From: Stenogyne calaminthoides
Lineage: Eukaryota; Streptophyta; Magnoliopsida; Lamiales; Lamiaceae
Reading direction: 5' to 3'
Assembly: GCA_037126765.1 (NCBI GenBank)
Contig: JBBCBC010000030.1
Span: forward strand, 8,082,786-8,146,785
Length of the DNA: 64,000 bases
Part shown: positions 1 to 11,759 of the stretch, in pieces
Position numbering within the stretch: position 1 is the stretch's first letter
Layout: each line of letters starts with the position of its first letter
The notes under the pieces: generated by a model
The model's database searches: none
What the model saw: only the letters and a program-made list of their open reading frames with translations
Told to the model about the DNA's origin: nothing
Made by a program: the position numbers and the translations under genes

Positions 1-360
1 TTGTACCGAAAGAGGGGGAGGAGGAACTATGGCGATTTGATTCTGATTCTACTGAAGCAGAGGAATTTGAACGAGAAGCCATAATCGGAAATAAAAAGGG
101 GATGAAATAGTTACCTGAATAAAATCCGTCGCCGAAATAGGAAAGCCCTCGCCGGAAGTTTCAGAAAAGAAAGAAAATGAAAGCAAGAAGAAGAAGTAAA
201 GAAAGAAAGGGCACTGAGGCGGCAAAAATAGGTATTTATAGATGCCGGGTTTGAAAAAATTTTGAAATCTGGCACAAAATACGAAACGACGCTCAGGACG
301 GCCCCGATCAAATTATAACAGTCGGGCCCTCATGGTGAATACAAAGTGACCCGGCTGGGG
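1..360. other. Probable internal/3' flank of an LTR retrotransposon
   Basis: No convincing gene is visible. The stretch is purine-rich at 150-215. It ends in a G-rich run (about 352-362) just before the candidate LTR start, which could be a polypurine tract. On that reading this is the 3' internal end of an element lying off the window. Weak inference. Confidence 0.3.
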
Positions 361-368
361 GGTATTAT

Positions 369-1499
369 TGTGTTCGATATAATTATTCAGTAACACGTCG
401 GAGGACACGTGTAATATTTAATTATTAAAATAATCACGCTCAATGGATAAGTGTGCACGAAGCTTGACGAACAAACAAGTTTGTTCGCCAGCTCGCCACT
501 TGTCAACCATGCGAGTATGCTCGCCTATGAAGTAAGTTTTGTTCGCCAGCTCGCCATTTACCAACCAAGGTAGCTCAACCAATTTACCGAGCAAACAGGT
601 ATGTTCGCCAGACTTATCGAGCAAACAGATATGATCCTGAAAAGATGTTGATCTGATCAGGTCAAGACTGATCAGATCAGAAAAGAAGAAGTCAGACGGC
701 CTGAGTCAAGTGACCTCAGGGTCGGTATGCTCGATGCACAGATAACCTGAGGGCTCAGACATCCTGAAGGCTCAGACAACCTGAAGGGCCAGTATGCTTG
801 ATGCTCAGACATCCTGAGGGCTCAGACATCCTGAAGGCTCGGACAACCTGAGGGGTCAGTATGCTCGATGCTCAGACATCCTGAAGGCTCAGACATCCTG
901 AAGGCTCAGACAACCTGAGGGGTCAGTATGCTCGATGCTCAGATATCCTGAAGGCTCAGACATCCTGAGGGTTCAGACAACCTGAGAACTCAGACATGCT
1001 CGATGAGGACAATATTCTGGCATAAAATTGATGTGGTTGAAGGGGCGAACAAAGCAGTCAGTCGAGCAAAAGATTGATTTGGACGACTAAAAGAGTGTCT
1101 TATAGACAAGCAAGTGCAAAGATCAATCTGGAAGACGAAGTTGGAAACGTGGCAGCATCACATGAATCCTTGCAAGACCCGAAGTCTCCAGCTCATGCTT
1201 GCCAAACCAGCTCATGCTTGTCAAAGTACTATAAATAGAAGAAAAAACAACAAGAGACATGTTCAGAAAATTCCCAGAGTGGTGAGGTTCAGAAAAATTC
1301 GAGAGTTCATCCATACACATAAAAATCCCTAGCACTCATATGATTACTCTCCAAATCATCTTCATCCATAGTGATTCATCTTCATGAGATGTATCATATA
1401 TTGTACATGTAAAACTCGCAATACTACATCCCTGGCTTGGAACGCCCCCAGAGTAGTCATTTCTTGACGAACTGAGTCAACAAATTCCTCTTATTTACA
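369..1499 (+). mobile_element. Candidate LTR (3' or solo) of a Gypsy-like retrotransposon
   Basis: The segment starts with TGTG after a G-rich tract and ends in TTTACA, the TG...CA form of an LTR. A TATA-like TATAAATA lies near 1,230. It is followed by a leader and a stretch ending 'acgaactgagtcaaca', a layout typical of the R-U5 part of plant Gypsy LTRs. No second LTR or target duplication is visible, so the limits are tentative. It contains the 67-bp minisatellite. Confidence 0.42.
720..1005. repeat. 67-bp minisatellite inside the candidate LTR
   Basis: The motif GTATGCTCGATG (one copy with T for C) recurs at 725, 792, 859 and 926, exactly 67 bases apart, with a degenerate fifth near 995. 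Each 67-bp unit contains shorter monomers of the form CTCAGACATCCTGAAGG, so this is a higher-order tandem repeat. Confidence 0.85.
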
Positions 1500-1590
1500 G
1501 TATATTTTACACGTACATATTTTGTTTGTGAGTTGTCATCGAATTAGCCACATAATATTCTCCATATAAAACGACTCGCAACATAGCTAA

Positions 1591-1624
1591 AGCCCAGTGC
1601 AGCCCCTGAATACATCCGCCCCTG
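1591..1624. repeat. Orphan terminus of a hAT-like element
   Basis: These 34 bases, ending ATCCGCCCCTG, are the same as the right end of the hAT-like element at 55,794-56,772. No matching left end is visible nearby, so this is a remnant or the end of a rearranged copy. Confidence 0.6.
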
Positions 1625-1800
1625 GGTATATTGGTACTCGTATGAGGTCAAAATTTTGTTATTACAATCAACTTACTATGATGGCTACATTGACATCAAT
1701 GTCGTGTTTGGAATTTGTGAAGCGCGTAGTCTACAGCCTATAAATTGTAAAACCCTACATTGACTTTCAAACAATGCAACTCATTTTCTTACCTCCCAAG

Positions 1801-1965
1801 TAGACATGCTCACGGTTCCGGAGCCGCCGGTTCCGGTTCCGAACCGGCGGTTCCAAAATTCTGGGAGGGGGAACCGGAACCGAACCGTGGCCAAGGTGGT
1901 TTCGGTTCGGTTCTCGAACCGGCGGTTCCGGTTCCGGTTCCGAACCGCCGGTTCGGTCGATTTTA
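1801..1965. repeat. hAT left subterminal repeat cluster
   Basis: Dense array of GGTTCC, GAACCGG and CCGCCGGTTC words in both orientations, many forming short palindromes. Such clusters are the usual transposase-binding zones next to hAT termini. Confidence 0.75.
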
Positions 1966-2523
1966 TTTTTTTTTTCTTATATTTTTTCTTGTGTTTCTTA
2001 GTTTTTTGGATCTAAAATTTGAAGGAATGTATAGATAGATCATGAAATTGGACATTGTTATTGTTAATATGAGAATTTAAATTGAATATTACATTAATAA
2101 TTGAACTATTATAAATTAGTAGCTATTACAAAGTAATTGAACTATTACAAATTAGTAATTCTAACTTAAAATAAGCTAGTAATCTACTATTACAAATTAA
2201 TTGAACTATTACAAATTTACAAATTACAAAGTGAACTATATCGAATTAGTAATTACAATTACAACTTAAAATTTTAACTTTACAAAATAAATTTGGGGGA
2301 GGGGGAGATTTAAAGAAATTGGACTTGAGCTTAAATTTAAGAAATAAACTTAGAAATTCTAAGTTTGAAACTTAAAATTAAGTTGCCTACGTATCCAAAT
2401 AGGAATCAAAGTCCACGTAGTTCTCTTACCTCAAACTTACCTCATTGATTTGGATCGATTCGATTCTTCATGCATCACTTCCGGTGGTAGTTTCTTCGGA
2501 GCCATCTTGATCATCATTATCAA

Positions 2524-4690
2524 TTAATTCTTGACTTCTCTTTCGGCTCTTACCCAATCATCAAGCAAGCATTGGTTTTCCACGTTTTCAACGGTCATAT
2601 TCGATCTCGTTGCATCCAAAGTGTATCCTCCCAAACTAAAAGCTTGTTCAACGGCAACGGTTGAGGCGGGAGATGCAAAAATTTCTCTTGCTAGCATTGA
2701 CAATATTGGATAGATATTTTTCATCCTCGACCACCACTTTAGTATATTAGAAGTAGTGTTGTCTTCATCTTCATCAAGCCGAACAAATGTAGAGGATAAA
2801 TAATGATCAAGTTCGTAATAAGGGTTAGATGTAGACCTTGGACGTTTTTGAGAACGCTCATCATAAAAACCCGTTAATATATCTTCATATTGACTCATAG
2901 AAGAGTCACCACCAAAATTTGCTTCAAAACCGGGACCACTATATTCTCTAAATAAAGACATTAAAGTAACTTTAATCCGATTACCAATCTCTTCCGGATT
3001 AGGATATACATCATCTTCACCCATGACCATATGTCTATTAGAAAATAAATAATTATAATACATATTTAACAACATTATTAATCCATCAAATCTTACTCTA
3101 GGATCAAACACTTTAGCAACCAAGAATAGATCGGGAATATTTGTAAAATATTTTTTCCATTTTTGCATCATAGAGAAAGTAGCACCAATTAATAAAGGAT
3201 TTGTAATATTTTCATTTAACACATGAGCAACTTTAATACAATAATCAAGCGCTAAATTACTAGTAGGATAATAAACACCGGATAACACTTTTGTGGAATC
3301 ATTAAAAATTCCCAAAATTTTACACAAAGAAGTGCATGAATCCCAATATTGAGGATATAAACGAATACCATAATTTTCTTGAGTAAAAAATGTACATAAA
3401 GCGTCTTTATAATCCATAGACTCCTTTAACAATTTATACGTGGAATTCCTACGAGTTGACACATCAAGAGAATTTTTTTTGGGATGCATATTGTATGTTC
3501 TACAAAAAACTTTCCATTTTTTTAACAATTTTGAATGTCTCGACATATAATAAATAGCGGATCTAATAGGACCAACTTGTTCTTTCAAAGAATCTAAACC
3601 ATCTTGAACACATAAATTTAAAATATGACACATACATCTAACATGAAATTTTTTCCACCAAGATATGGTTGACAAATATTTCTAAGATCTTCAATAGTAG
3701 CCGTATTTGCACTAGCATTATCAAAACCAATAAAAAATATTTTTTTAGTAAGAGCATACTCATTTAAAATATCATGCAATTTATCTCTAATATTAAAGGC
3801 ATTGTGTTCCGTATCAAAATCTCTATAAGCAATCAATCTTTTGTTAAGAGTCCACGAATCATCAATCCAAGTGCATGTAACTCCTATATAACTATGCTTT
3901 TGAAAATTATCACTCCAAATATCCGCACATATACAAACTTTAACATTTAAATCGGCAAATAGATTAATCAAAGCAGATTTATACTCATAAACAACTTTAG
4001 CAACATCACGAGTAGTAGTATGACGTGAAACTTTTTTTGCCGCGGGTTGAAGACCAAGGTTAACAAAATCATTCCAAAAGGAATTATCGGCAAATTGAAA
4101 AGGAAGGTGTTGTGTGCACACAAATTTAGCTAACAATTTTCTATATTTCATTTGATCAAATGTAAATAGAGAAGTGGGGTTACTTACCTCGCCTTGAACT
4201 CCACCACCGCCACCGGTTGACGTAAATCCACGAAGTTGTGCTTGGTTTGAACTAATTCCAACTCTATCCGGGTGACTTTTTTTCAAATGCTTCTCGAATG
4301 TCCCATATCCCCCTCCTTTGACAAAAGAATATATTTTCTCACAATAGTTGCAATGAACTTTAATAGTACCATCCTCGTTGATCACTTTTTTAAAGCGACG
4401 TGCAAAAATATCCGACTTAAGTTGAGCTCGACTTGGATTTGGGTTGGAGTTGGCTCGGTATTGGAGTCGGTTGGGTGGTTTTGACTTTCTTGAGTAGGAC
4501 GTCGTGGTATAGCATCATCTTCAAGAGGATTCTCATAACCGGGACCAAGTGTGGCCTCAATATCATCTAACCTCCACTCGATCGGTGCCGGTGGTTGTGG
4601 TCGTGGAAGACGAACGGAAGAGGTGGAAGAAGCTTTGCCTTTACCCTTGTTGCTTTGATGACTTTCCATAATATGTAAGTGTATATGCAA
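2524..4690 (-). pseudogene. hAT transposase (BED zinc finger, hATC dimerisation), frameshifted
   Basis: The protein is read in three pieces. 4,690-4,382 gives a Pro-rich N-terminus. 4,385-3,618 carries a BED-type zinc finger (CNYC...HLKKSH) and catalytic-core text including IWSDN and DNASAN. 3,675-2,524 gives the rest of the core and the C-terminal hAT dimerisation domain (SPASTVAVEQAFS). The pieces join by single-base slips in an A run near 4,386 and in a run of six Ts near 3,650, about 730 residues in total. The family is RICESLEEPER/Ac-like, which cuts and pastes its own element in the nucleus. Either the slips are genuine inactivating mutations or they are homopolymer errors in the assembly. 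An internal acidic stretch rich in D and E lies just before the hATC domain. Confidence 0.88.
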
Positions 4691-5020
4691 ATAATATATA
4701 GTGTAGTGTAATATACTAATATGTAGTAATGTAGTATAGTGTAATATATAGTGTATATAATATATAGTGTAGTATAATATGTAGTGTAGTATAATATATA
4801 GTTTAGTGTAATATACTAATATATAAATTATAGTGTAGTGTAGTGTATGTAATATGTAAGTAATGTAAATAATATGTAAATAATAAACTTTGAGAATTGA
4901 GTGAGAGTTGAGAGAGATGAGAAAAAAATAATGAGTTGAATGACTTTGGGATGAATTTTGGAGTGGAATGAGGTGGTATTTATAGATGAAATCTTGAAAA
5001 AACTAAAAAAAAAAAAAAAA
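4691..5020. other. AT-rich hAT 5' region with TA/AGTG repeats
   Basis: The segment lies upstream of the transposase start. It consists of tandem variants of 'atatatagtgtagtgtaat' from about 4,690 to 4,850. The word tatttata near 4,977 reads tataaata on the minus strand and could be the transposase TATA box. Confidence 0.45.
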
Positions 5021-5329
5021 CGGTCGAAAACCGCCGGTTTGAACCGGAACCGGCTGTTCCATGGTTCGAACCGGCGGTTCCAGTAACGGCTATTTAATCT
5101 CAGCCGTTGGATCTCAAAGGCTCTTTAATTTGGGCCGTGGTTTCCGGTTCGAACCGGCGGTTTCGGCGAATAACTGCCGGTTCCGGTTCGAACCGGTGGT
5201 TCCCGATTCTGGTTTTGCTAGAACCGGAACCGAACCGTGAGTTTTACGGTTTCGGTTCGGTTCCGGAACCGGAACCGCGAAACCGACGGTTCCAAAACCG
5301 GCGGTTCCAGTTCGGTTTGAGCATGTCTA
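5020..5329. repeat. hAT right subterminal repeat cluster
   Basis: Same GAACCGG/GGTTCC words as the left end, many in tandem and inverted arrangement, ending in the inverted terminus GAGCATGTCTA. Confidence 0.75.
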
Positions 5330-5439
5330 CTCCCAAGTGTCTTGGGCATCCATGAAATTTGGAATTGTGGAGGCATGGACTTGGCCTGTTGCTGAAATGT
5401 TACAAATTCGGTGTGAAATGTGAGGTTAGAAAGATTTAA

Positions 5440-5735
5440 ATTAATTAAGACAAAAACTCGTACAAGACAGTTTCATACGTGAGACGAGATACAGATTAAT
5501 ACAAATCAATACTACAAAGTGTTAAAAAGTCAATGCTATGAGCCGTCTCACCGTGAAACCGTCTCATGCAAGTGAGTCTCAGAAAGACAAAAAAAACTCC
5601 TATAGAACGGTGTCATACATGAGACGGGGTACAAACTAATTCAAACCAACACTTTTTCCTCCCAAAGTGTTAAAGCACCGATATTCAAATTATGCTCCGT
5701 CTCACGCAAGTGTGTCTCTTCTTAAAAAAGGTACT
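5440..5735. repeat. Two related copies of a short GAGACGG repeat
   Basis: Two copies of roughly 140 bp (about 5,446-5,585 and 5,586-5,730) share the order: 'acaaaaactc', a gagacg-g/a-g motif, 'acaaa..caa.act', 'aagtgttaaa', then CCGTCTCA and 'gcaagtg.gtctc'. Inverted GAGACGG/CCGTCTC ends suggest MITE-like units inserted in the 3' flank of S-RLK 1. Confidence 0.55.
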
Positions 5736-5976
5736 CCATTCAAGATTAAATAACATTATTTTGAATCTTTTTTTGTGGGTAGACTATTAGCATTTTCAGA
5801 CACAATCAAGTAAATACCAAACTGCGAATTCATTCGCCTGGAACTCATTCAGATATCAACAAATGTCTACCGACTACCACGAAAAAACTCTAGTGCAATG
5901 TGCAACACCACTTCATTGTCCAGAGAAAAACTCTGCTTAGATACAAAATCTGGTGAATAAGCTAGATACCATTTGT

Positions 5977-8900
5977 TTATCGAGGCCCGAACAATGTAAT
6001 GCTCATTGTATTATTTGAACTTGCTGTACTTTGGCTAGCTAAAGTTGCAATTCTGCGTACATCTCTTCTAGTGAAAAAACCAGGACGTTTAGGTTCAGGC
6101 AGGGGACCGTCATTGCTCAGCATTTGTACCACTGAATCCATGCCTGGCCTATCTTCTGTGTTTTCTTGAACACATAAAAGACCGATGTGGATTGATCGTT
6201 GTATTTCTCGTAAATAGCTTGAATTTCTGAAACAAGAATCAGCTGCTTCTTCTGACCTTTCTTCTTTGTAAAGCATCCATGCCTGTTATATTCGACCATT
6301 TTCTAAGGAATATTTTCATATAAAATCAAGATTCAGAAGATTCAAAGGGATGTAATACTTACATGTCCAAGAAGGTTGAGGCTGTGATGTGTGTTTATAA
6401 ATCCCCTGTTTCTTTTACCGCTCACTATCTCAAGGACTAGAACTCCGAAGCTAAAGACGTCCGATTTCACTGAAAAGAGGCCATCTACCGCATATTCTGG
6501 GGACATGTAGCCACTACATAAAAATGATTGATATAAAATTAAATTGCAAGTAAAGGAAGTGCATGTAATGCATCAAGACACAAAGAATTATACATACAAT
6601 GTTCCTACTATTCGGCTTGTGTTGGCTCCAGTTTCATTCCCCCCAAAAGTTCTAGCAATACCGAAGTCTGATATCTTTGGGTTCATATCAGAATCCAGTA
6701 ATATGTTGCTGGCTTTGAGGTCTCTGTGAATAACTCGGAGTCGGGAATCTTGATGTAGATACATAAGGCCCCGAGCAATACCGTTGATAATGTTGAGGCG
6801 CATAGGCCAATCGAGTAATGTGCTTTCTGTCGGATCTGCCAAGAGGGTGGACATACATATAAATTAACTTGATACTCCATTTCATAAAATTGAGAATCTA
6901 AATTGTCAATTAATGTATATATATACCATTGATGTCCTGTTAAATTGGTTTTAAAAATGTCATGTAAAACTTATTCTAGTAAACATGCAGTAAACTTATT
7001 CTTACGGAACAGTATTTTGTTCAAACTTTTGTTGGGCATGTATTCATAAATCAGCATCATTTCATCTCCTTGAAAGCACCATCCCAGAAGCTTCACTAGA
7101 TTTCGGTGCTGAAGTTTAGCAATACAGACTACTTCGTTATTGAACTCATCTACTCCTTGATGGGATGTTCTTGATAGACGCTTGACAGCAATTTCCTGTC
7201 CGTCCTCTAACACGCCCTAGTATCAAAACATATAGCATCAATTTTTTCTTCATACTTCTGATAATCAACTCTTGAGATTTACTTAGCTCAATGTACATTC
7301 AGTAATTATACATAATGCTTATTCAACATCAATTACACAAGTTTTGAACACTTAAAGCAATAATTATAAATTCAGGTTTACCTTGTAAACAGGTCCAAAT
7401 CCACCCTGTCCAAGCTTATTATTGATCGAGAAATTGTCAGTAGCTTTACTTATAGTGGATAAGTCAAACAGCGGCAGATCGAGTTCCTTTTTATGACTTA
7501 CACCACGATGATTATCCACGTTATCCCGTCTCGTCCTGCCTGCAACATGAGTGATAATTATACTAGACAAAATGAAGAAATGGTAACAATCTGCATAGTA
7601 TTCTTATAACATCCCTTAAGCCTCATAACAAAAATTAATTCATGCTTCATACCTGTTTCCAGACGCTGATGATTCAACTTCTCTTTTTTCTTAAAATACA
7701 ACACCAGGCTCAGGCTTAGAAGTAGAATTCCACCTACCAGGGAAAATACCACAATAAGTATTTTCCGTTTTCTTCCTCCTGAATCTGCAGAATTATATAT
7801 TGAAAGTAAACATTAATATTTTTCCATAAAGCTGAATGGATCCATGAATTCTGTAACAATTATACAACAGTGTTATGTCAAGAATCAAGGCTAAATCTTA
7901 TACATAAAAAATAATGAATTGTTACCTAACTCAGAAGAAGCAACTTTAATGTAGATATCATGTCCTGGAGGGGCCTTCCTAATGTCAACAAGGTCACCGA
8001 ACCAAAGTAGACATCCATTTTCGCCTCTGCTTATATCTAAACTTGCATAGGCCGTACATGCGCAATTATTCATGCATCGTACCTTGCATTCGTCAAGAGT
8101 CATAGTCGTGCTGTACCAGGACTGTCGAGCGTTTGGCAATTTAATACCAGAATACTTCAAAAACGCTCCATTTTCACAATTCAACGGCGTGCTTCTAATA
8201 CACCCACCTGACCTATCTCCACTATCCCAAATCATGGGGTCTTTTGGTTCGAATTTATTCAAGCATCCACAAAAAGGCGAATTTTCAAAATTACAATTAC
8301 CATGCGGACCGCAAACATTATAAATGTCACAATTATCTGATGGTACAGTAAGATAATTCACCCAAATTTGTTGCTGATAATCCCAAATCCACCTCTGTCC
8401 AATACCAGTATCACTTATCGTAAACCTTGAATACACCGAGTCGTTGATGAGCTCGGTGTGATAGTACGCCTCATTCTTGTTTATAACCACTCCGAACGTG
8501 TAAGTTGGATTCTTCCTCAATGTATTGCTCCCGGTAAAAGCTTACACCATTCCAGGGCCCTGAGCTATACCGCAAAAACTCCACCGTCTTTTATCACATT
8601 CTGCGGATAACCAGTAGGATCACAATGATACGTAAAACCTCCTGATGCTGGATCACCGCTGTTCTTAGATGATGTGAGATAGATTTCTGCACCGGTCCGA
8701 AAGTTCACGCCTAGCTTCATCCCTGGTAAAAGAGTGTCAGTTGGATGGTCGAAACTCTGCCACACGAAATTCTCCGGGTTATTATCCCCTACATCTCTCA
8801 CGACAAGATTCCCCGAGTCGAGCAGCTGTGCAACTGGAGTCTGCACAGTTGTTGATATATTAGTGGACCAGATAGTAGTATTAGTACCATTTATAAGAGC

Positions 8901-9233
8901 TAGAATTCCTGGCTCTACGACTCTGAGCACACCTGATTCATCTTTTAGTGGATTATCTCTGTTGGCAACCCATACGACAGTCGTTCCTGTTATTTTCTTG
9001 TACCAGATACCAACGTACCGATACTTGGAATTCGATGGACTGAAAAAACCCAATTCATAGGTTCCGCCAGATGAAATCAACGTACTCGTACCGTTATCAC
9101 TGAATATGTGAGAATTATTTATGGTGTCTGTTGGTGTTGGAAAAGATACCTCCTGACTCTGAATGGAGAAGAAGGAGGTAAATGTAATGATGAGAAATAA
9201 AGAGAGATGGTATTTTCTCAACGTGATATTCAT
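5977..9233 (-). pseudogene. S-RLK 1: S-domain receptor-like kinase with two 1-bp insertions
   Basis: Seven exons with GT..AG borders: 9,233-7,926; 7,784-7,653; 7,539-7,382; 7,216-7,006; 6,835-6,598; 6,513-6,363; 6,282-5,977. Exon 1 encodes a signal peptide, B-lectin, S-locus glycoprotein, EGF and PAN modules; exon 2 encodes the transmembrane segment; exons 3-7 encode the kinase. Visible kinase motifs are GQGGFGPVYK, AVKRL, HRDLKASN and DFG. Compared with S-RLK 2, exon 1 has an extra A near 8,575 and another extra base near 8,540. These give a stop soon after residue 220 and shift the rest. Without them the frame would run to 833 residues. All later exons keep the correct phase. The gene is therefore either a recent pseudogene or intact with two consensus errors. 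The expected role of the family is membrane signalling on ligand or cell-surface cues. Confidence 0.9.
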
Positions 9234-9300
9234 GGTTCTGGTTTAATGAACGCCTATCGCAAAACGTAGAGGCTTAATAACGCTACAAGTCAACCCAGCG
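9234..9300 (-). promoter_or_regulatory. Conserved 5' leader block of the S-RLK genes
   Basis: The sequence just upstream of the start codon (ggtttaat.aac, then gcaaaa, then a gaggcttaataacg word) recurs upstream of S-RLK 4, 5 and 6 and, shortened, of S-RLK 2. Shared placement suggests a conserved 5' UTR or core promoter. No specific factor site is assigned. Confidence 0.5.
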
Positions 9301-9494
9301 TGAAGAAAACTCTGTTTCTTTGTGAACCAAGCTAGCTCGGTCGTATTTTATGGTTGACCTGAAAAACTTTAGTGGTGATACTGATATGAGGAATCAGTCG
9401 TTACAATATCCATCCATAAATCTATTTATTTATTCTATTCTGGAAATTGTAAATTAGAAGTAAACTAGCCTACATGGAATGGTGCTAAAAATAG

Positions 9495-9520
9495 ATATAT
9501 ATATATATATATATATATAT
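9495..9520. repeat. (AT)n microsatellite
   Basis: About 13 AT dinucleotides in the S-RLK 1 upstream region. Confidence 0.9.
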
Positions 9521-9726
9521 CTATTATGACAGGAGTTATGATCACTATGTATTTGTTTCTTTCTCTTGATCCATACATGTAAAAGCACTTTTGCTCCAAC
9601 ATTTTCTAACATGAAAAACACTGATGACATCTCTTATAATAAAATGCTAGATAGCAGAAGGCTTACTATTAAAAACACTTCTTATTCTGTCAATAGGTTG
9701 TTCTTCTTTGAGTAACAGTGTATCTA

Positions 9727-11400
9727 CCCCAGATGAAGTATTTCAGTAAGGCAATTGACAAAAGAAAAGAAACAGCTCACATAGGATTTTGTTGAATATG
9801 AAACGAGCCATCCTCTGATAATCAGATTACCAGGTCATAAAAAATTTATAAGAAATATACAAAGTAAAATCAAGAATTAATGCGGAAGACTGAAACAATT
9901 ATATTGTTAGTTCAAAAGAGAACAACAATGTAACAAAAATTCAACAATTTGATGTTAGTCAATGTTCATACTCATTTTTACCAATGCAGAAAGTAAACGA
10001 AAAATACTTATTCAAACTCTAATGTGGGAGTGGGGACACGTGCGTGAAATATTTACGAAACAGGAACTTAGAAACTTGTTAATTTTTCGGCGGCTCCAAT
10101 TTTATATTGTTATAAATTTGACAAAATATCTCACTTATTTGTCAATAGGTTTGACAATTCACCTCTGTCCTCCTGGCTTAGTGGCCTTGCCCCGGTGGTA
10201 ATGAATTGATTTCAGCATAGATTTAAAATGAATTGATTTATGAATTCATAGATTTTAAATCATTTGTTTGGATTCATAGTGAATTATGAAAGGATTTATC
10301 AAATCCATCGAATAATTGTTTGGCAAAATTAATTGGAAAAAGGGTTAAATAAACCCTTAAACTTATATCTCAAGATCAAGTAAGCCCTTGAACTTTCTTT
10401 TTGTTCATCTAAACCCCTTTTCTTTGATAAAAAGGTCAAATAAACCCCTAAACTTATCCACCAGAATCGAATAAGCCCTTAATCTATTTTTTTTTCATCT
10501 AAACCCTTTTTCTCTTTAACTTTGATGAAATAAACCCTTATTTTTCTGAAAATTAAACATGTAGGCCATTTTTTAAAAATTTTTATTGTAAATTATTTTT
10601 TATTTGTGAGTAAATGATATTTTAAATGTCTCATCCATACAATATAATTTTGTGTTTTATTTTTGGATGTTTCGTGCACAGAGGACTAAAAAAAAATTAA
10701 AACAATACTTTTGTCTAAATAAATAAAATTTTAGCATTGATAAAATTTAAATTTCACGTATCTATGTATTAAAGTGATTAACTTTACAAAATTATTATTT
10801 TAGTTTAAGTATCACGAAGAAATTAAAATGTACATGTGTATATAATAGACTAATCAAATTTAATTAGATTTTCTTACAAAAATTAAATCAAGTATATATA
10901 TTTATCACGCTTGATCTTAACTGGTCAACTAAATGTATTTTTATAATGAAACTTATATCACAGAAAATACTTTATATATTTTTTAAATATTATTTAAAAT
11001 ATAAGCCTTTTTTTCACTCCTCTTCCAAATAAATAGTATAGAAATATTTTTTTAAATAATATTATATGTATGAGATATTTATTATGATTTACTTAAAATT
11101 TAATATTGATATATAATAAGAAATTGAGAAAAGTGGTCTACATGTTTGATTTTCAAAAGAAAAAAGGGTGTATTTGATGCAAATTAAAGAGAATAAGGGT
11201 TTAGATTAATAAAATAATAGATAAAAGGCTTATCGATCCTGATGGATAAATTTAGGGGCTTATTTGACTCTTTAATTAAAGAAAAAGAATTTAGATGAAC
11301 CAAAAAAATATCAAGGACTTACTTGATCATGAGAGATAAGTTTAAGGGCTTATTTGACCCTTTTCCAAAATTAATTCAAAACTAGAATTTTTAATTATTA
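9727..11400. repeat. Segmental duplication block, copy 1
   Basis: Nearly identical to 56,773-58,445 at an offset of 47,046 bases. It contains S-RLK upstream sequence (the 'tttgtcaataggttt' stretch near 10,138 recurs upstream of S-RLK 2 near 24,630) and the MULE-like element with the same target duplication. No gene is supported in it; the 79-codon frame at 9,962-10,201 is judged non-coding. Confidence 0.93.
10335..11366. mobile_element. MULE-like non-autonomous element with long TIRs, copy 1
   Basis: The ends are long inverted repeats starting GGAAAA.GGGT.AAATAA, followed by an inner inverted pair (ggtcaaataaacccctaaac against its inverse near 11,250). The TIR zone reaches roughly 190 bp each side. 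A 10-bp duplication AAAATTAATT flanks it at 10,325-10,334 and 11,367-11,376, in the 9-10 bp range of Mutator-like elements. The interior is AT-rich and non-coding. Confidence 0.82.
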
Positions 11401-11759
11401 AACTTGGACAACCCTTTTTTCAAACCACTTGGACAGAGATAATATGCTTGTGTGAGGATTTAAACATAAATTAGGATTAATACATTAGGATATATTTTGG
11501 TTATATTAATTTGATGATTTGGTGAATGGATAGTAGTGTGTTGCTTTAGATGATTAATGATGGTACATTAGGTTATATACATTGTTTTGAGATGCAACAA
11601 ATCCTAAGATACATGCAATATACAAACCTTAGGTACTACCACATTCTATATGCAAGTTTTATACACTAGGATTGTAATACTTTTAGGTTTAATACATTAG
11701 GATACATTATCTTGAGAAACACTTCATATTGCCTTTTCTATAGGCATCTCTAGTTCTAT

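Larger units (their letters stand above)
1801..5329. mobile_element. Complete hAT-superfamily DNA transposon
   Basis: The element is bounded by terminal inverted repeats starting TAGACATGCTCA. It is flanked by a perfect 8-bp target-site duplication CTCCCAAG at 1,793-1,800 and 5,330-5,337, the hallmark of hAT insertion. Both ends are full of GGTTCCGGTTC / GAACCGGCGG subterminal repeats. It encodes one transposase on the minus strand, broken by frameshifts, so the copy is probably not autonomous as it reads here. The perfect duplications point to a fairly recent insertion. Confidence 0.93.

Noticed and set aside
725..1000. Possible CRISPR-like array
   Set aside because: The 67-bp units are contiguous repeats without unique spacers, in plant DNA; it is a minisatellite.
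1760..2038. Pro/Arg/Phe-rich frames at the hAT left end and at 5,107-5,355
   Set aside because: Products of the GGTTCC/GAACCGG subterminal repeats; no domain.
8072..8323. Frames opposite the S-RLK ectodomain exons (also at 8,734-9,060, 23,886-24,263, 44,001-44,252, 52,267-52,602)
   Set aside because: Antisense shadows of conserved exons repeated at every paralogue; no independent signal.
9962..10201. 79-codon frame, present identically at 57,008-57,247
   Set aside because: Identity between copies comes from the segmental duplication, not coding constraint; the region matches non-coding S-RLK upstream sequence near 24.6 kb.
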